This document shows positions 47,801 to 60,222 of a stretch of DNA of 64,000 nucleotides, one piece after another. Made by a program: the position numbers and the translations under genes. The DNA is from Benincasa hispida (taxonomy: Eukaryota > Streptophyta > Magnoliopsida > Cucurbitales > Cucurbitaceae), in contig NC_052350.1 in assembly GCF_009727055.1 (NCBI RefSeq), forward strand, positions 3,334,227 through 3,398,226, given 5' to 3'. Position 1 is the stretch's first letter. Each line of letters opens with the position of its first letter. The notes beneath the pieces were generated by a model that saw only the letters and a list, made by a program, of their open reading frames with translations, ran no database searches and was not told the DNA's origin.

Positions 47801-47891
47801 GGATTATCTGTTGCATTTAAAAGGCATAGGTGCATCTATTAGTGGTGCATCTGATCCTAAACTATCTTCACTACTCGTGTGCAATTTGTAA
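44822..47891 (+). CDS. Orn/Lys/Arg decarboxylase-like protein (PLP-dependent, fold type I), intact copy 3
   Basis: Exons 44822-44860, 44962-45039, 46007-46546 and 46872-47891 give 558 aa. Residues 1-60 are Ser/Arg/Lys-rich and nearly free of acidic residues, suggesting a plastid transit peptide. The major domain shows FHFPGHNRGRAGPPS, ELPELDNLFCPEGPILEAQQ, GGTTCGIQAAIMATC, PTYHGICSNL, VDEAHGAHFGF (Asp about 268, His about 271) and STHKVLCSLTQSSM with the PLP-binding Lys about 299. The C-terminal domain has FFAKKRR, CPYPPGIPVMIPGE. It should decarboxylate a basic amino acid (arginine, lysine or ornithine), but substrate cannot be read from sequence. The nearest relatives I know are bacterial and cyanobacterial-type enzymes of about 480-500 aa, unlike the alanine-racemase-fold plant ADC/ODC. 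The intron 3 donor is CAG|GCAAGT, or a GT-AG pair shifted by 4 nt (46550/46876); both keep frame. This is the only intact member of the array. Confidence 0.88.
45506..45755 (+). repeat. 125-bp tandem duplication in intron 2 of the intact decarboxylase gene
   Basis: Units 45506-45630 and 45631-45755 differ at only a few positions (for example TAGCACACT/TAGCGCACT and CATAATTAAA/CATAACTAAA), so the duplication is recent. Confidence 0.9.
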
Positions 47892-50068
47892 AAGAGCGCA
47901 ATACGATTGTTAAGTCTGCTTGAATTGGTTTACAATAGTTGGGGGTAATTTGTTGCTGAAGGGGACACATGTTGCAGTGTACCTGGATGAATACTACAAT
48001 CTATAAATCTTCTGGGAATGAAATTGGACTCGTATTATCATAGTGGCGATTTTTGAGGCTGTTCGAAGAACGATTATTGTTTGCAATGCCCATTTTTTCA
48101 CCTACAATAGTCAACTAGTCACTCCAAACCTTACCTTTTAGATGCTGTAAATTATCCAATTACTGTAAATTTTGCCTTTTCTCTACCAAATTTTGTTCTT
48201 GAATTAACTGGTTGAGAGAGAATGTTTGTTTTGAATCAGATGTCAATTTAGGAATAGTTCACATTGCAGATTCAACCAGCATCGACTGATTTTATAGTTG
48301 GTTATATTATTAACTATGAACTTTTGTTAGCAATACATCTTGCTGATATAAATAAATAGGCCAGTTCTTTTAGTTTTACTGTTGGCATTGAAATTGTTCA
48401 AGTAAAAACTAATGGCTTATTTGAAGACCATTTTGGTGCCATCTAAAAATTAACTTCCATTTTAAAAACCAAAATAATTTGTGAGAACAGCAAACTAATA
48501 ACTTCAGACAAAAAAAAAAGCCCACGAGTCGAGACTTAACTGACTGACATATACCATCCTTTCAAGGATTGAAAGTTCAAAGTCACAACATCCATAGGTT
48601 GTTGAACTAAAAAAGGGCAAAAGAAAATTAAAAACAAAGCTTTGAAATAAAGAAATTCATATATCAGCTCAGCCAAATGCAAGGGGATAAAGCCCTCTAT
48701 ATCAGCAAAGTAAAAGAATCTTGACAATATATGAACTAGCATGCATCTCAATTATTTAATGGGCAATGATTCCTGAAGGGGTGAGTGTTTACTCCATTAT
48801 TCATCAATAGCCAAAACTTCATATCTTTCCTCACTAACTGAAAACCTACTCACAGGATACCATTTCTAAATAACTGGTGCAAACAGATGACAGAAGCCTA
48901 CCATTAACCAAAGTAAACCATTAAAGCTGCCACCAAAAATCCGGGAACATTAAGCATCTACAATTACTGGGTTGGGATCGATGACTCAAGCTCAAGACAA
49001 GATATACTGCTTTATTTGCTATAGAAAATACAAAATGAAATGAGACAACTCAAAGGAAAGCCAAAATAAGCTCATATAGCATTTCCCAGTAATCAAATTA
49101 GGGATAGACAATAAACCAACATTAGGTACACCCCACGTCCAGAGGAAATGTATTGTAGAAAGGAAGTTGGGTCTAGAATCGCTAAGATAATGCTCAATCT
49201 TTGGGGCAAAGCAAGCTTTACAGAATTAGCAACTATATTCAGAATTCAGACAAGAGAAAGAGTTGGAGTACAATGAAACATATAATCCTACACGATTCCA
49301 AGAGAATTAATCAGACAGTAGAAGACATTTATATGGGTTTATCACAACTCAAGGGAGAGGATAATTCCCAATGAACAAAGAGTAAGATCCTGGGTTAGAA
49401 ACAAACTGACCCTATTAAGTATTATATCAGGAGCCTACACAGAGAACAGTGTACATAAAATAAAAACCAAAACGGAACAACATACTCATAGATTAGATAA
49501 CACAAGATACTGAGAACATGATACTCACATTGCAATTTATTATCACAATTTAAGGCCAAGATTTAAATAATAGAACATAACAAAAGATAATAGAATCAAG
49601 TTATACAACGGTGACTGTAAATCCTTGATCAATTCCTATTAACTTGAAACAGAAGGCTGGAAAACAGACAATACAAAATGGGGTTTTTGATAGTACAGCC
49701 CATTATCAGTCTTGTATTCTCCATCCAAGACAGCCTTGACGGATCAGATAGCGCAAATAAACCCTAATATCGTTCAATTATTTTGATAAACAGACAATAT
49801 TCGGAAAAACGAAGAGCAAAGTGATAACATAATCAGATATTTCAGAAGAAATGACAAATAGATCAAAATTTTCACCTCAAACTATTACATGTCTTTGTAG
49901 TTCAAGCATGCCAATATTATACCCAAACTTGCCTAAAATTTATACGCTAACCCACCCCCAAAAACATTCATATAAAACAGAAACCCAAGTCGTGAATCCA
50001 CAGAAAAGGCACCAATCCATGATGAAAAGCGCTAAATCTTGGAAACCAACGTATAGAAAGCAATCAGA
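47892..50068. other. intergenic, no gene seen
   Basis: The first about 250 bp are the 3' flank of the decarboxylase and the last about 200 bp probably the 3' UTR of TOM7 (minus). Between them I found no reading frame with a recognisable protein pattern and no clear repeat. Confidence 0.45.
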
Positions 50069-50290
50069 TCAGACGGGGCTGAGAAGTTGAGAGAGCTGAG
50101 GCTTAGGCTCAGAGTTCATGCCGATTATGATAACCAGAGGAATAAAGCCATAGTGGGTGATGACCTTAGCTTTCTTTACGGCCCAAGTAGTCCACTCCTT
50201 GAAGGATTGGGTTGCAGATTTCTCCTCAGATGACTTGGATGAACCCTTGGAGCTCTTGCCCTTGCTCCTAAGAGAAACCTTCGACGCCAT
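50069..50290 (-). CDS. TOM7: mitochondrial import receptor subunit TOM7
   Basis: A single-exon gene of 73 aa, the usual length for plant TOM7. The N-terminus is a Lys/Ser-rich cytosolic segment ([15 protein letters not shown]), followed by [20 protein letters not shown], then a hydrophobic membrane span (about residues 45-58, IPLVIIIGM) and the invariant NSEPKP tail ending QLLSPV. TOM7 is a small tail-anchored subunit that tunes assembly of the TOM40 import pore in the outer mitochondrial membrane. A telo-box and G-box lie just upstream. Start chosen as the only ATG in frame, with the conserved MAS opening. No sign of damage. Confidence 0.95.
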   Translation of the reverse strand: MASKVSLRSKGKSSKGSSKSSEEKSATQSFKEWTTWAVKKAKVITHYGFIPLVIIIGMNSEPKPQLSQLLSPV

Positions 50291-50366
50291 TGTTGGGAGA
50301 ATTCGATCTCTGCAAAATGCTGGAACCTTCTTGTTCTTGTTATATTTGCGCGACTGTACTCTCTTT

Positions 50367-50391
50367 AAACCCTAAATACACCACACACGTG
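50367..50391 (-). promoter_or_regulatory. telo-box and G-box upstream of TOM7
   Basis: AAACCCTAA (50367-50375) and CACGTG (50386-50391) lie 77-100 bp upstream of the TOM7 start codon. Telo-boxes are frequent in plant housekeeping promoters; the G-box is a bZIP/bHLH site. Confidence 0.5.
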
Positions 50392-51261
50392 GACCGGCTA
50401 CCTTGTGAGTTATTACCGGCTATAGCCGGTTCAACGTGGCGTGAGCCTCAAATCCTCAAGGGTAACTCGCAAATTCGCAATTAATCAGTATTAGTAAAAC
50501 GATATTATAACCATAAATAAATAGATTTTAGTTGCTTTATAATTTTTTTTTTTCCTAAGAAGAACTTTGGTTGCAATTTACCCTATAAAAAAATTTAAAA
50601 ATTAAGAGCCATCTTTTTCCCCAAATTATTGTAAGATGGGGATCTATCAACGTAAAACTTGAAATAGTAAATTATAGTATCAATACCCTTCTATAAAATT
50701 TATACCATTCTAAAAGATAGTTCAAATTTGAATATGATAATCACATTCTAAAAATATATATCATTTAACTTAGCCATGCACGGTTATTGTAGAAAATAAC
50801 GAGCAATATATAAGTGTGCTTTTATTAGAAAATTGGTGGAAAGACCCAATGACAAACTTGTAATTAAGGATTGATGGTATTTTTGAAATTAAGTGAATCC
50901 TTTTCACTTTCAGGGCTTCATCGTGAGGCATAAAAGGAGAAAGAAGAAAGGACAACCATAGAGAGGGTATACCACACTTAGGGAGAGAAGAAGTTCGCTA
51001 CAGAGAAAGAGAAAATGTCGTCGAAAGTACTGGGTGTTTTCGGTTCCGATCGGTGGCGCTGATGGTGATATTCAGCGTGGGTTTTCGACGTGACATGGCG
51101 CTCAGTTTTAGTCATTTTTTATGGCTTTGTGTAGGTGTCTTTGGCGAGTGGGTTCGATTCGGTCAGAGGTGTTGTCCAACGAATGGGTTTCCAGTGTGGA
51201 GGTTTTCAGGCATATTGATTCCGACTTCAAGGACATTAATACTAACAATCTTCCATTTCAG
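50392..51261. other. spacer, then an unassigned GC-richer stretch
   Basis: 50500-50940 is AT-rich without a gene. From about 50950 to 51261 base composition rises (CGGTTCCGATCGGTGGCGCT), with text resembling the U5 end or leader of a copia LTR (CATATTGATTCCGACTTCAA, AACAATCTTCCATTTCAGG). I could not match it to another copy in the window. Confidence 0.35.
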
Positions 51262-52886
51262 GAGTAAGATCGGGTAGATAGCTGGGGACTTATGGTGCAA
51301 GACGAAATTCACTCCTACCCGCTTTTGGGATAATAGAGAGGCTATTCCCTTAAGTGCTAACTCCGAGTCTTGAACAAAGGGCCCTACCCTCTCATTGGTC
51401 CGAGAGAGACTCGGTTTGGTGATTGAATCACAAACCAATTGTTCATTAGAAGATCGACAAGATTTAAAGAGTAAGATATAATCTCAGGGGTAAAATAACT
51501 TTTAACCCAGTCGTTATTATGAACAACCTGTAAATGATTGACTTACTGATTATGGTTATATCAAGTGGATAGAAATATATCTAGGGAAGTGCAACTATTG
51601 GACTTTAGTGGAGTGACCCGATAGTTAAGGAATGTTGGTTAATTGGGTTAAAGAGTTAGCCGGTTAATCTCAGATTGTTGGAGTTCATGATCGGTAGGTC
51701 CATTAGGTTCTCCTACTAACTCTCAAATGGATTAAACCTTAAAATAGAGTGATGAGAAAATTTGAAACGTTCAAATTTGAATTATGGGAATTATTAATTT
51801 TATACGATATAATTAAATGTTTAATTATTGAGAGAATTGGATAGTATTTAAATATGATTTAAATATTAATTACATGAATGAGGTTTGAAGAATTGGTGTT
51901 TAATTAATTTAATATTTGATAATACATTAATATAATTAATTAAATGGTTTAATTAATTATTAAGAATTAAATTTATATAAAATTAATTACGGAATTAATT
52001 TTGTTTAAAAATTAATGAATTTTATATAATATTAATTATTGAATTAATATTTTATATAAAATTATAATTTCATTTTTAATTTTGAAATTTTGATTTCAAA
52101 ATTTTGAAAATTGAATTTTGAATTCAATTTATAAAATAAAAATATAAATACTTAGTGGATTTTTTCCACTTTAAACACCTTTTATTCCACTCAAATTATT
52201 GAGATTATGGTGCCTTTTTCTCATCAAATTGGGTTGCATGTTGTTGATGAATAAAATGAATCAATTTTGCTAAGAAAAGGGGATTCATGCAATTTTGAGT
52301 TTTGTGAGAGAAAAGTTCTCTCTACCATTTCACGCCAAAACTAGAAAAATCCTCCAATTATTTCCTTAATTCAACCTCATTTTGGGTTCCACCACCCAAT
52401 CTAAGGTCCTAGATAATAGTATGGAAGATCAAGTGGTAGTCTTGGAGCCATTGGAGAGGAATTCAAACTGGAATTGAAGAAATTTGAAGAGATCTTCAAA
52501 GGTACATTTCTGAAACCCTATTTCTTTAATATGAACGAATATGTTTGCTTGATTGCTAAAATTAATGGAATTAAAGTGCTTAAGATCCAAATTTTTCTGC
52601 ATGTTGATTGTCAACACCGATACTTGATTCTCTCGATCTCATCAGGTTTTATCTGGCCGTATAGTCGGTGGATAAATTATAAATTGTTGTTCTTGATTAT
52701 TCTGTAATTTGTAATTCTGATTGCTCTTAATAAAATTAATTCAAGCTGGTTCTCAAAGTGGATGTAGACTAAATTGGTCAAACCACTATATATCCTTGTG
52801 TTCGTTATGTTTTTATTGCTTTCAAATTATTATGTTGGCTGAGTTGTGTTCTGTTTGGGCATTCTTAGTTCAAATTTAATTTTACA
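51262..52886 (+). repeat. copia element A: LTR, truncated on the left
   Basis: From TAGATAGCTGGGGAC onward it follows the LTR at 17583-18867 (ACGAAATTCACTCCTACCCG, TTAAGTGCTAACTCCGAG, GGTCCATTAGGTTC). Its right end lies shortly before a degenerate primer site (TGGTATAAGAAG, 52889-52900). About the first 570 bp of the LTR are absent. Confidence 0.65.
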
Positions 52887-52987
52887 AGTGGTATAAGAAG
52901 TCCATTTGATCAAAAGGAGGGTGTATGTAGCAATGTGCTATTATATTCTTTGTTTATGTTAATTTTTATTGAGATAAATCTGACAGA

Positions 52988-53928
52988 TGGCTTCATTGTC
53001 AACACGGTTCGATGTTGTTAAATTTGATGGAAATGGTGATTTCGGGTTATGGAGAAAAAAGATTAGAGCTCTTTTAGTATAAAAAAAGTAGCTAAAATCA
53101 TAGACAAAAATGACCTTCCACCAACAATTACAAAAGCTGAGAAAAAAAATATGGGTGAGATGACCTGTTCAATGATAATTCTGTATTTTTCAGATGGAGT
53201 GCTTAGGCTAGTAGATGAGGTTACTACTACAACGGAGTTATTAAAGAAGTTAGAAAGTCTTTATTTGACTAAGTCCCTGCCAAATAAATTATATCTAAAA
53301 GAGAATTTTTTGGATATAAGATGGACTCGAGTAAAGGTTTAGAAGAGAACTTGGATGAATTCCAAAAGATTATAGTTGATCCTAATAACATCGGTGAGAA
53401 TATGTCGGATGAATATCAAGTTGTTATTCTTTTGAATTCATTGCTCGAATCGTATCGAGAAGTTAGGCAACTATTAAATATGGACACGATTCATTATCCA
53501 TGGATATAGTGTTGGATGCCTTTTGAACTAGAAATCTCGAAATTAAAAAGGAACACAAAGATGGAGAGTTACTTATGGTCAGAGGTAGAAGTGAGAAAAA
53601 GAACAGAAAAGGAAAAGAGACGAGATCTATGTCAAAGTCCAAAGGGAAAGTCAGGAAATGTTTCTTATGTCATAAAGAAGGACATTTCAAGAAAATTTGC
53701 CCTTTGAAAGAGCAAGGAAACATCAGGTAGCAAGCATGTTGGGAAATCTAGTGCAGTAAACATTACTGATGGGTATGATTCAGAAGAGGTCCTGATGATG
53801 TCCAACAGGGACATTCAAGATGTTTGAATCATGGATTCAGGGTGCACATTTCACATGACTCATAATCAGATTTTTTATTGACTTAGAAAAATGATGGAGA
53901 AACAGTGTTGCTTGGTGATAATGGTGCT
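52988..53928 (+). pseudogene. copia element A: gag and start of protease
   Basis: Opens MASLSTRFDVVKFDGNGDFG and LWRKKIRALL, then a stop; then LEENLDEFQKIIVD, NMSDEYQVVILLNSLLESY and a zinc knuckle C-F-L-C-H-K-E-G-H-F-K-K-I-C (about 53657-53701). Protease begins IMDSGCTFHMTHN (about 53827-53866), with the catalytic DSG intact. The frame is cut at 53928 by a reverse-oriented LTR. It is a different copia lineage from copia 2 (different gag opening). Confidence 0.8.
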
Positions 53929-55740
53929 TGTTGAAGGGATCGAATCCCGAGTGGAAGCATGTGAACCCCTTGCATTTTGATTTTTCGATTTATATGAAAT
54001 AAAACCATAACCAAATAGAACCAAAACAAAGGATAAATCATAGTTATACATTCCATATTCCTTTTAATAAGAAGAAAAGGGAAAAATAACATTTTCTTAC
54101 CTTTATAGATCTCTTTGTCTTTACGAAAATCTCAACCTTTTTCTCCACAACGTATCTCTAACGAATAATAAACACCACAGTAAGAGAGATCCCAATATTC
54201 TCTTGAAATCCAAAGGTAGAAGAATGGTCTCTAACCCTTAGAGGAGGAATGGTGGAGAGGAGAAAGTGTTGAGAGAATTTTTTGAAGATTTGGAGGCTAG
54301 GTTTTCACAAAATGAATCATCTTTCTAATTTGGGCAAAAGAAAAAATTTATATAGAGAAGAGTTTACCCCTTCTCCAAGTATTTCCATATTTTTCCTTAG
54401 AGCTCAATTAATCAAATAACATTTATTTGATTAATTAGCAAGTGTAATAAATAACTATATATATTAAATCTAATTTAATGTATATAGTTAATTAATTAAA
54501 TAAACATTATATGTTTATTTGCCTCCAAAATTAACTAATTCTTTATGAATTTATTTCATAAAAAATTCATTATTTCAATCCTATTCAAATATTTTTCTCT
54601 TAATTATAGATCAAATATATAATTAACCATATCATGTTAATCTCATTAATATGTTACTCCATCAATTGATTTGAACAATTCAAATCATTCTTCTTGTATT
54701 TCCTTTAGTGAGCTATCGAGGGGACCTTATGGACCTACAGATTAAAAGCTCCAATGATATGAAATTAATTGATTCAACTTATTAACCCAATTAATCAATA
54801 TTCATTAACTATTGGGCACTCCATTAAAGATCAATTGTTGCACTATTCGCACTGTAGATATATTTCTGTGTCCACAGATATAACCAATCAATAGAGCGAT
54901 GATCTTTCACAAATGCTCATAACTACAACTAGGTCAAAATACCATTTTACCCTTTCAGTTACATCTAACTTCTTAAGTACCATTAATTCCTTTAATGAAC
55001 AAATAGTTTATAGTTCAACTATAAACTAACACCTTTTGAGCTAATGAGAGGTTGAGGTCTTATTATTCAAGACCTAGAGTTAGCTATTAAGGGAGCAATT
55101 TATCTACTTTCCCAAGGATTGAGAATGAGTGAATTCCATCTTGTGTAACTGCGCTCCTAGCTCCCTAATCAGACAAATCCTCAAAATGGTAGGCTTATTG
55201 AGTCGTAGCACTCTCATCCATACAGATAAAATGACTACTGTCATAAATTGGAGTTCATAACTCACTTAGGATTAAGGTCAAGTCTCCTATGGTTATCCTA
55301 GTGAAATGTAAGTCTTTTCTCGTAACGGTGTTATATAGAGAGTCTATTCATTTCGTTGTTCGATCTTATACAAAATCTTTGTATAGAATACCCCCGCCCG
55401 TATATCTCCACATGAACGATCAGGATTAGATCATTTGTAGTACTTTACAATAATTATAATATCTACAAAGCGGGTCGTATTCATAGTGTCACTAGGATAA
55501 GGTATCCAATCTTATCCATTTGCTACAGACCATTTAAGTTATTATTTAAACATGATCCATCTATATTTCTCCTCATACATGTTTAAGTCTCATAAAATAA
55601 CCTTAGATCTTAGTTTATTGGATTGAATTAATGCTGTCTAAATGTTAAGTAAAATACCTCTAATTTTATTTGATAAATAATTTGTGTTAACAAAACTACA
55701 AACTATGAGATACATTAGAGTTAGGACATCAATGCCAACA
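53929..55740 (-). repeat. 3' LTR of copia element B
   Basis: 1812 bp with TG...CA ends on the minus strand. It contains the conserved hairpin TATACAAA/TTTGTATA (55367-55385) and the block reading GGTCCATAAGGTCCCC on the minus strand that also occurs in the other LTRs. Confidence 0.85.
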
Positions 55741-55899
55741 ATCTTCCACTTGTCTAGAGCTAGTGGAATGTATCAAAATACAATAAAAGACGAGTAGGAA
55801 ACTAAAGTATAAATATACAATGTAAAGTAAAGTATCAATATACAATACAATAAACTAGGGCATACAATATAACCAATAAAATCTCCAATTTGACCTAGC

Positions 55900-58800
55900 T
55901 TGACGACTCATATCTCGTAGACCTAGACCCTCCAGATGGCCTTAAAAAACTTTAGCCGTGAGAGCATTTATAAATGGATCAGCAATATTGTGCTTTGAGG
56001 CAATCATTGTGACGATCACATCTCCTAGTTGCTTAGTCTCTCTAATAAAATGATACTTGCTCTCTATATGCTTTTCACATTTGTGGCTATGAGGCTCCTT
56101 GGAGTTTGCCACAACACTACTATTATCACAATAAAGTGTGATGGGCAAGGATATATTTGGAACAACTTCCAAATTTGTGATAAATTTTCTGAGCCACATG
56201 GCTTCTTTAACAGCTTCACAGGCTTATATGCTCAACCTCCATGGTGGAATCAGCAATACAACATTACTTAATGTTGCACCATACTATAGCTCCTCCATTT
56301 AGAGTGAACATTGATCCTGATGTGAATTTTCTTGAATCCTCATCAATCTAAAAACTAGAGTCAGTATATTCTGTAAGGATTAAATCCTTAGTACCATACA
56401 CAAGCATATAATTTCTCATTCTCCTAAGATATTTAAGAATAGCTTTAACTGTTGTCTAGTGGAAAAATCCTGGATTGGATTGATATTTAATGACTACTTC
56501 TATTGCATGGCAGATGTCGGGTCTAGTACACAACATGGTATACATAAGGCTACGTGTTGCAGATGCATAGGGAATCTATCTCATCTCATCAACCTCTTGA
56601 GGTGCTTAGGACACTGTTCCTTAGACAAGATAATTTCACGCCTAAAAAGTAACAAATCCTTCTTGGAATTTTTGCATCAAATATGTGACAAGTACTTTAT
56701 CGATATAGGATGCCTGAGACAAGGCTAGTGATTCGTTCTTTTGATCCCATATAATTTGGACCCCTAGAACAAATTGTGCTTCACCCAAATCTTACATTTG
56801 AAATTGAGCAGCTAGTCATTCTTCAATGGTAGTCAAGTAACCTACATCATTCCCAATGAGTAGGATATCATCTACATACAACACAAGAAAAGCTACTGAA
56901 CTGTTGATGATCTTCTTGTAATCATCAGACTCATCAACATTTTGATCAAAGCCATAAGATTTGATTGCAACATCAAACCTTATATTCCAAGATCGAGATG
57001 CTTGTTTCAATTCATAAATAGACCGATTAAGTCTGCAAAAAATTTACTCTTGACCTTGTTTAGTGAATCCCTCTAGTTGGGTCATTTAGATGGTTTCATC
57101 AAGATTACCATTCAAAAAGGCAGTCTCGACATCCATTTTCCATATCTCATAGTCATAATATGTGACAATAGATAAAAGAATTTGGATAGACTTAATCATA
57201 GCAATATGTGAGAAAGTTTCTTCATAGTTCACTCCCTCAACCTGAGTATAACCCTTTGCTAGTAATGTTTCCTTAAAGGTTTGCTCTTTTCCATCTACGC
57301 CCAATTTTCTCTTGTAGATCCAGTTGCAACCTATGGGTTTAACTCCATCAGGTTGATCTACAAGTTCTCAGATAGAATTGGAGTACATAGACTCCATTTC
57401 TTGATCCATGATTTTAATTAATTCATCTTTGTCAACATCAACCATTGCCTTCTTGTAAGACGATATATCCTCAACCTTATCATCTAATATGACAGTTTGA
57501 GTTTTCATTAAACCCAAATAGCGAGTAGGTTGGATTACAATCCTCCCACTACATCGAGCTCTCTCAACACTTGAGAAGGATGTGTTTGACTAGATGAACC
57601 AACATCAACAATTCTTGTTGAAGTGCTCGCCTCTTCAATAACTATTGTTGAAGTTTCAGCAGTTTCTTTGGAAATTTCATTTAATATGATTTGGATCTTT
57701 GGCTTATTTTCTCTAATGTGGTTTTCTTCTAAGAAAGTAGCATTTGTCAATACAAATACTTTGTTTTCTTTTGGATCGAAAAATAGACCACCTCTCGTTT
57801 CTTTAGAATAACCTATAAATAGGCATAATCTTGAACATGGTTCCAATTTCTTTGGATTTGCCACAAGCACATATGCTGGACATCCCCAAATCCTAAGATG
57901 TCGTAAACTACATTTACGACCTCTCCATAATTCAAAAAGATGTTCCAATAACACTCTTTGATAGAACCTGGTTTAAAAGGTAAGCCGCAGTCTCCACTGC
58001 ATAACCTTAGAATGAGGTAGGTAGAGAAACATAGCTTATCATAGAGCAAACCATATCCAACAGGGTTCTATTTCTCCTTTCTGATACACCATTTCGTTGA
58101 GGTGTACCAAATGTTGAGAGTTGAGATATGATTCCATGTTCTATCATATAATTCTGGAATTCAATATCCATGTACTCTCTACCTTGATTTGATCAAAGTA
58201 TTTTAATTTTTTTACCTAACAAATTTTCAACTTCATTCTTATACACCTTGAACTTTTCAACTGTGTCAGATGTATGTTGCATAAAGTAGACATGCCCATG
58301 CCTTGAATAATCGTCCATAAAAGTGATAAAATCTTCAAACCCCTCTTCTAGCTTTTACACTCATCGGACCACAAAGATCTGAATGTATAAGCTCCAAGGG
58401 TTATTTGGCTCTATAACCTTTTTAAGTAAAAGGTCATTTTGTCATTTTTTCTTCTAGACAAAATTCACATACAAAAATTTTCTTTTAACTCGTTTAGAAG
58501 TCCATTCTCAAGCAACCTCTCAATCCTATTGAGGTTAATGTGACTTGGTCTTAGATGCCAAAGATGAGCATTATCTTTAGGAGAAAAATTTCTTTTCTTA
58601 GTTTCAGTGATTGCAGTGTTGAACATTTCAATACTGTGGAGCATTTTAGATACTAATGACCATAGTACATATAAGTTTATTTCGTTTGTTATAGAATAAA
58701 AACTCATACCATTTTTTGAGACAAACGCTTTATCCCCAATAAAAGATACATTAAAAGAGTGTTCTAACAACTATGAAACTGAAATCAAGTTCCTTTTAAA

Positions 58801-59035
58801 ATTAGGAACATGGTAAACATTGTTTAACAACATAAAATTTAATTCAGAAAACAACTTCAAACTTCTAACTGCAACCGTGGAGACAACCTCTCCTGTTCCA
58901 ACTCGTAGAGTCATCTCTCTTGCTGCTAACTATTTCCAGGAACTAGTTTACTGCAAAAAAGTACAAACGTGGTTACTGGCTTCTGAATCAAGTATCTAAG
59001 TATAGTTATCATTTTCCACCAAACACATTTCTAGA
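55900..59035 (-). pseudogene. copia element B pol (protease, integrase, RT, RNase H), broken
   Basis: On the minus strand: protease ILDSEASNHVCTF (DSG read as DSE), NVYHVPNFKRNLISVS, GAG-pre-integrase AHLWHLRPSHINLNRIERLL, integrase LELIHSDLCGPM, then LRIWGCPAYVLVANPKKLEP and GGLFFDPKENKVFV. RT shows AKGYTQVEGVNYEETFS, YDYEIWKMDVETAFLNGNLD, and FLVLYVDDILLIGND with the catalytic YVDD intact (about 56850-56900). RNase H has LYCDNSSVVANSKEPHSH and HIESKYHFIRE up to 55942. Frameshifts and stops separate the blocks. Same lineage as copia 2. Confidence 0.85.
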
Positions 59036-59039
59036 ACCA

Positions 59040-59924
59040 GTAAATCATATTTACCTTCTTTTTTCTTCTTTTTCTCAGTCAAATATTTTGGGCAATTTCT
59101 TTTCTAATGTCCATCTTGGGTGCAATGATAACAGATTCCTTTTGCGAATTTAACCTTCTTGCCCTTTTGTGCAGCAACAGTGGTGGCTTTATTCCTCTTT
59201 CCACCCTTCTTCTTTTTCCACTTCTTCACACTAGATGAAGAGGGAGGCACAAATTTCGTTTTAGAAGTCGAACCTCTGATGAATTTTTTCTTGTTGGAGA
59301 AGGCAACATTTGCCTTCCTATTATTTATTTTGGCTTTCATTAAATACTAAAAAATGTATAGCTTGTTTAGGAGGGTGGTGAGGTTGTAGTCAATTTTGTT
59401 CATAACGCAATTGCTACGGAATTGCAGAAAGCTGTCTGGTAGCGATTGCATTATAAAGTTCACCTGACTGGGCTCATTTATGAGACTTCCATTCATCTCA
59501 GCGGTATCAAAATGGTCCATCATGTTAAGGACATGTTCCCTAATAGACGATCCTTCAGCCATCCGCACACTAAAGATAAACTTAAGAGCACCATGTACGG
59601 CTTGTAAGGAATATTTTCCAAACATTTAACGCAATAATTCCATGATTTGGTGTGCAGTGATCATGGTCTCATGCTTTTTAGCCAGAACTTCAGATAAGCA
59701 TGCCAAAATGTAGACTTTTGCCTTATCATTGGCCTTGGTCCACTTCTCATAGGCATCACGAACACTCGTGATGCGTTGTGCCCAGGGGCTGAAGGACATT
59801 CCTCCATGAGAATGAATTTGAGGTCATCCACTACCAAAACTATATTCATTGTATTTTTCCAAGTTATATAATTTTCTCCAGTTAATTTTTTGACACCAAG
59901 TAAAGTAACAATTGAGCTAGACAT
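59040..59924 (-). pseudogene. copia element B gag (broken)
   Basis: Start chosen at 59924 because MSSSIVTLLGVKKLTGENY matches the gag opening of copia 2. It continues TWKNTMNIVLVVDDLKFILM, then after a shift EHVLNMMDHFDTAEMNG, a Lys-rich tract and a zinc knuckle C-Y-H-C-T-Q-D-G-H-stop-K-R-N-C. An upstream in-frame ATG at 59957 is probably leader. Confidence 0.8.
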
Positions 59925-60010
59925 GATGATATAAAAAAAAATACTTATATCAGACACTTGTGCAAAAATTCATTTTTCATTTTAATCCAATCAGTTTAGC
60001 AAAAACTAAT

Positions 60011-60210
60011 TGTCGATAGCTTGTTACCCTAGGGGTATTCTAGTAATTTTATGTACCATAAGGCTTCCCACTGTCTATTTATTCGGCCTATTCTCTTGTA
60101 CTTTGTGTATCAATCAATTGTAAAAAATCAGTCTCTATCGTGGTTTTTTTCTCCCTGATCTAGGATTTTCCACGTAAACCTTGTATTCTTTCATTCTCTC
60201 TTTTTCAACA
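60011..60210 (+). repeat. 5' LTR of copia element C (short, 200 bp)
   Basis: It starts TGTCGATAGCTTG and ends TTTTTCAACA, directly followed by the primer site TGGTATCAGAGC (60211-60222). It includes TATTTATTCGGCCTATT-type promoter-like sequence. The short LTR marks a different lineage from the 1.8-2.2-kb LTR families nearby. Confidence 0.8.
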
Positions 60211-60222
60211 TGGTATCAGAGC
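60211..60222 (+). other. primer binding site of copia element C
   Basis: TGGTATCAGAGC, immediately after the LTR; complementary to initiator Met-tRNA. Confidence 0.9.

Larger units (their letters stand above)
53929..60010 (-). mobile_element. copia element B, reverse orientation, inserted in element A
   Basis: From right to left: leader (60010-59925), gag (59924-about 59040), pol (about 59035-55900), polypurine tract (55741-55753, reverse of ATCTTCCACTTGT) and 3' LTR (55740-53929). The 5' LTR is not present; the leader ends where element C begins at 60011. The LTR termini are TGTTGGCATTG and CCCTTCAACA. The left-flank target site would be GTGCT (53924-53928); its partner is not in the window. 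Confidence 0.85.

Noticed and set aside
49851..50090. 79-codon plus-strand frame next to TOM7
   Set aside because: Overlaps the TOM7 3' end antisense and has no family pattern.
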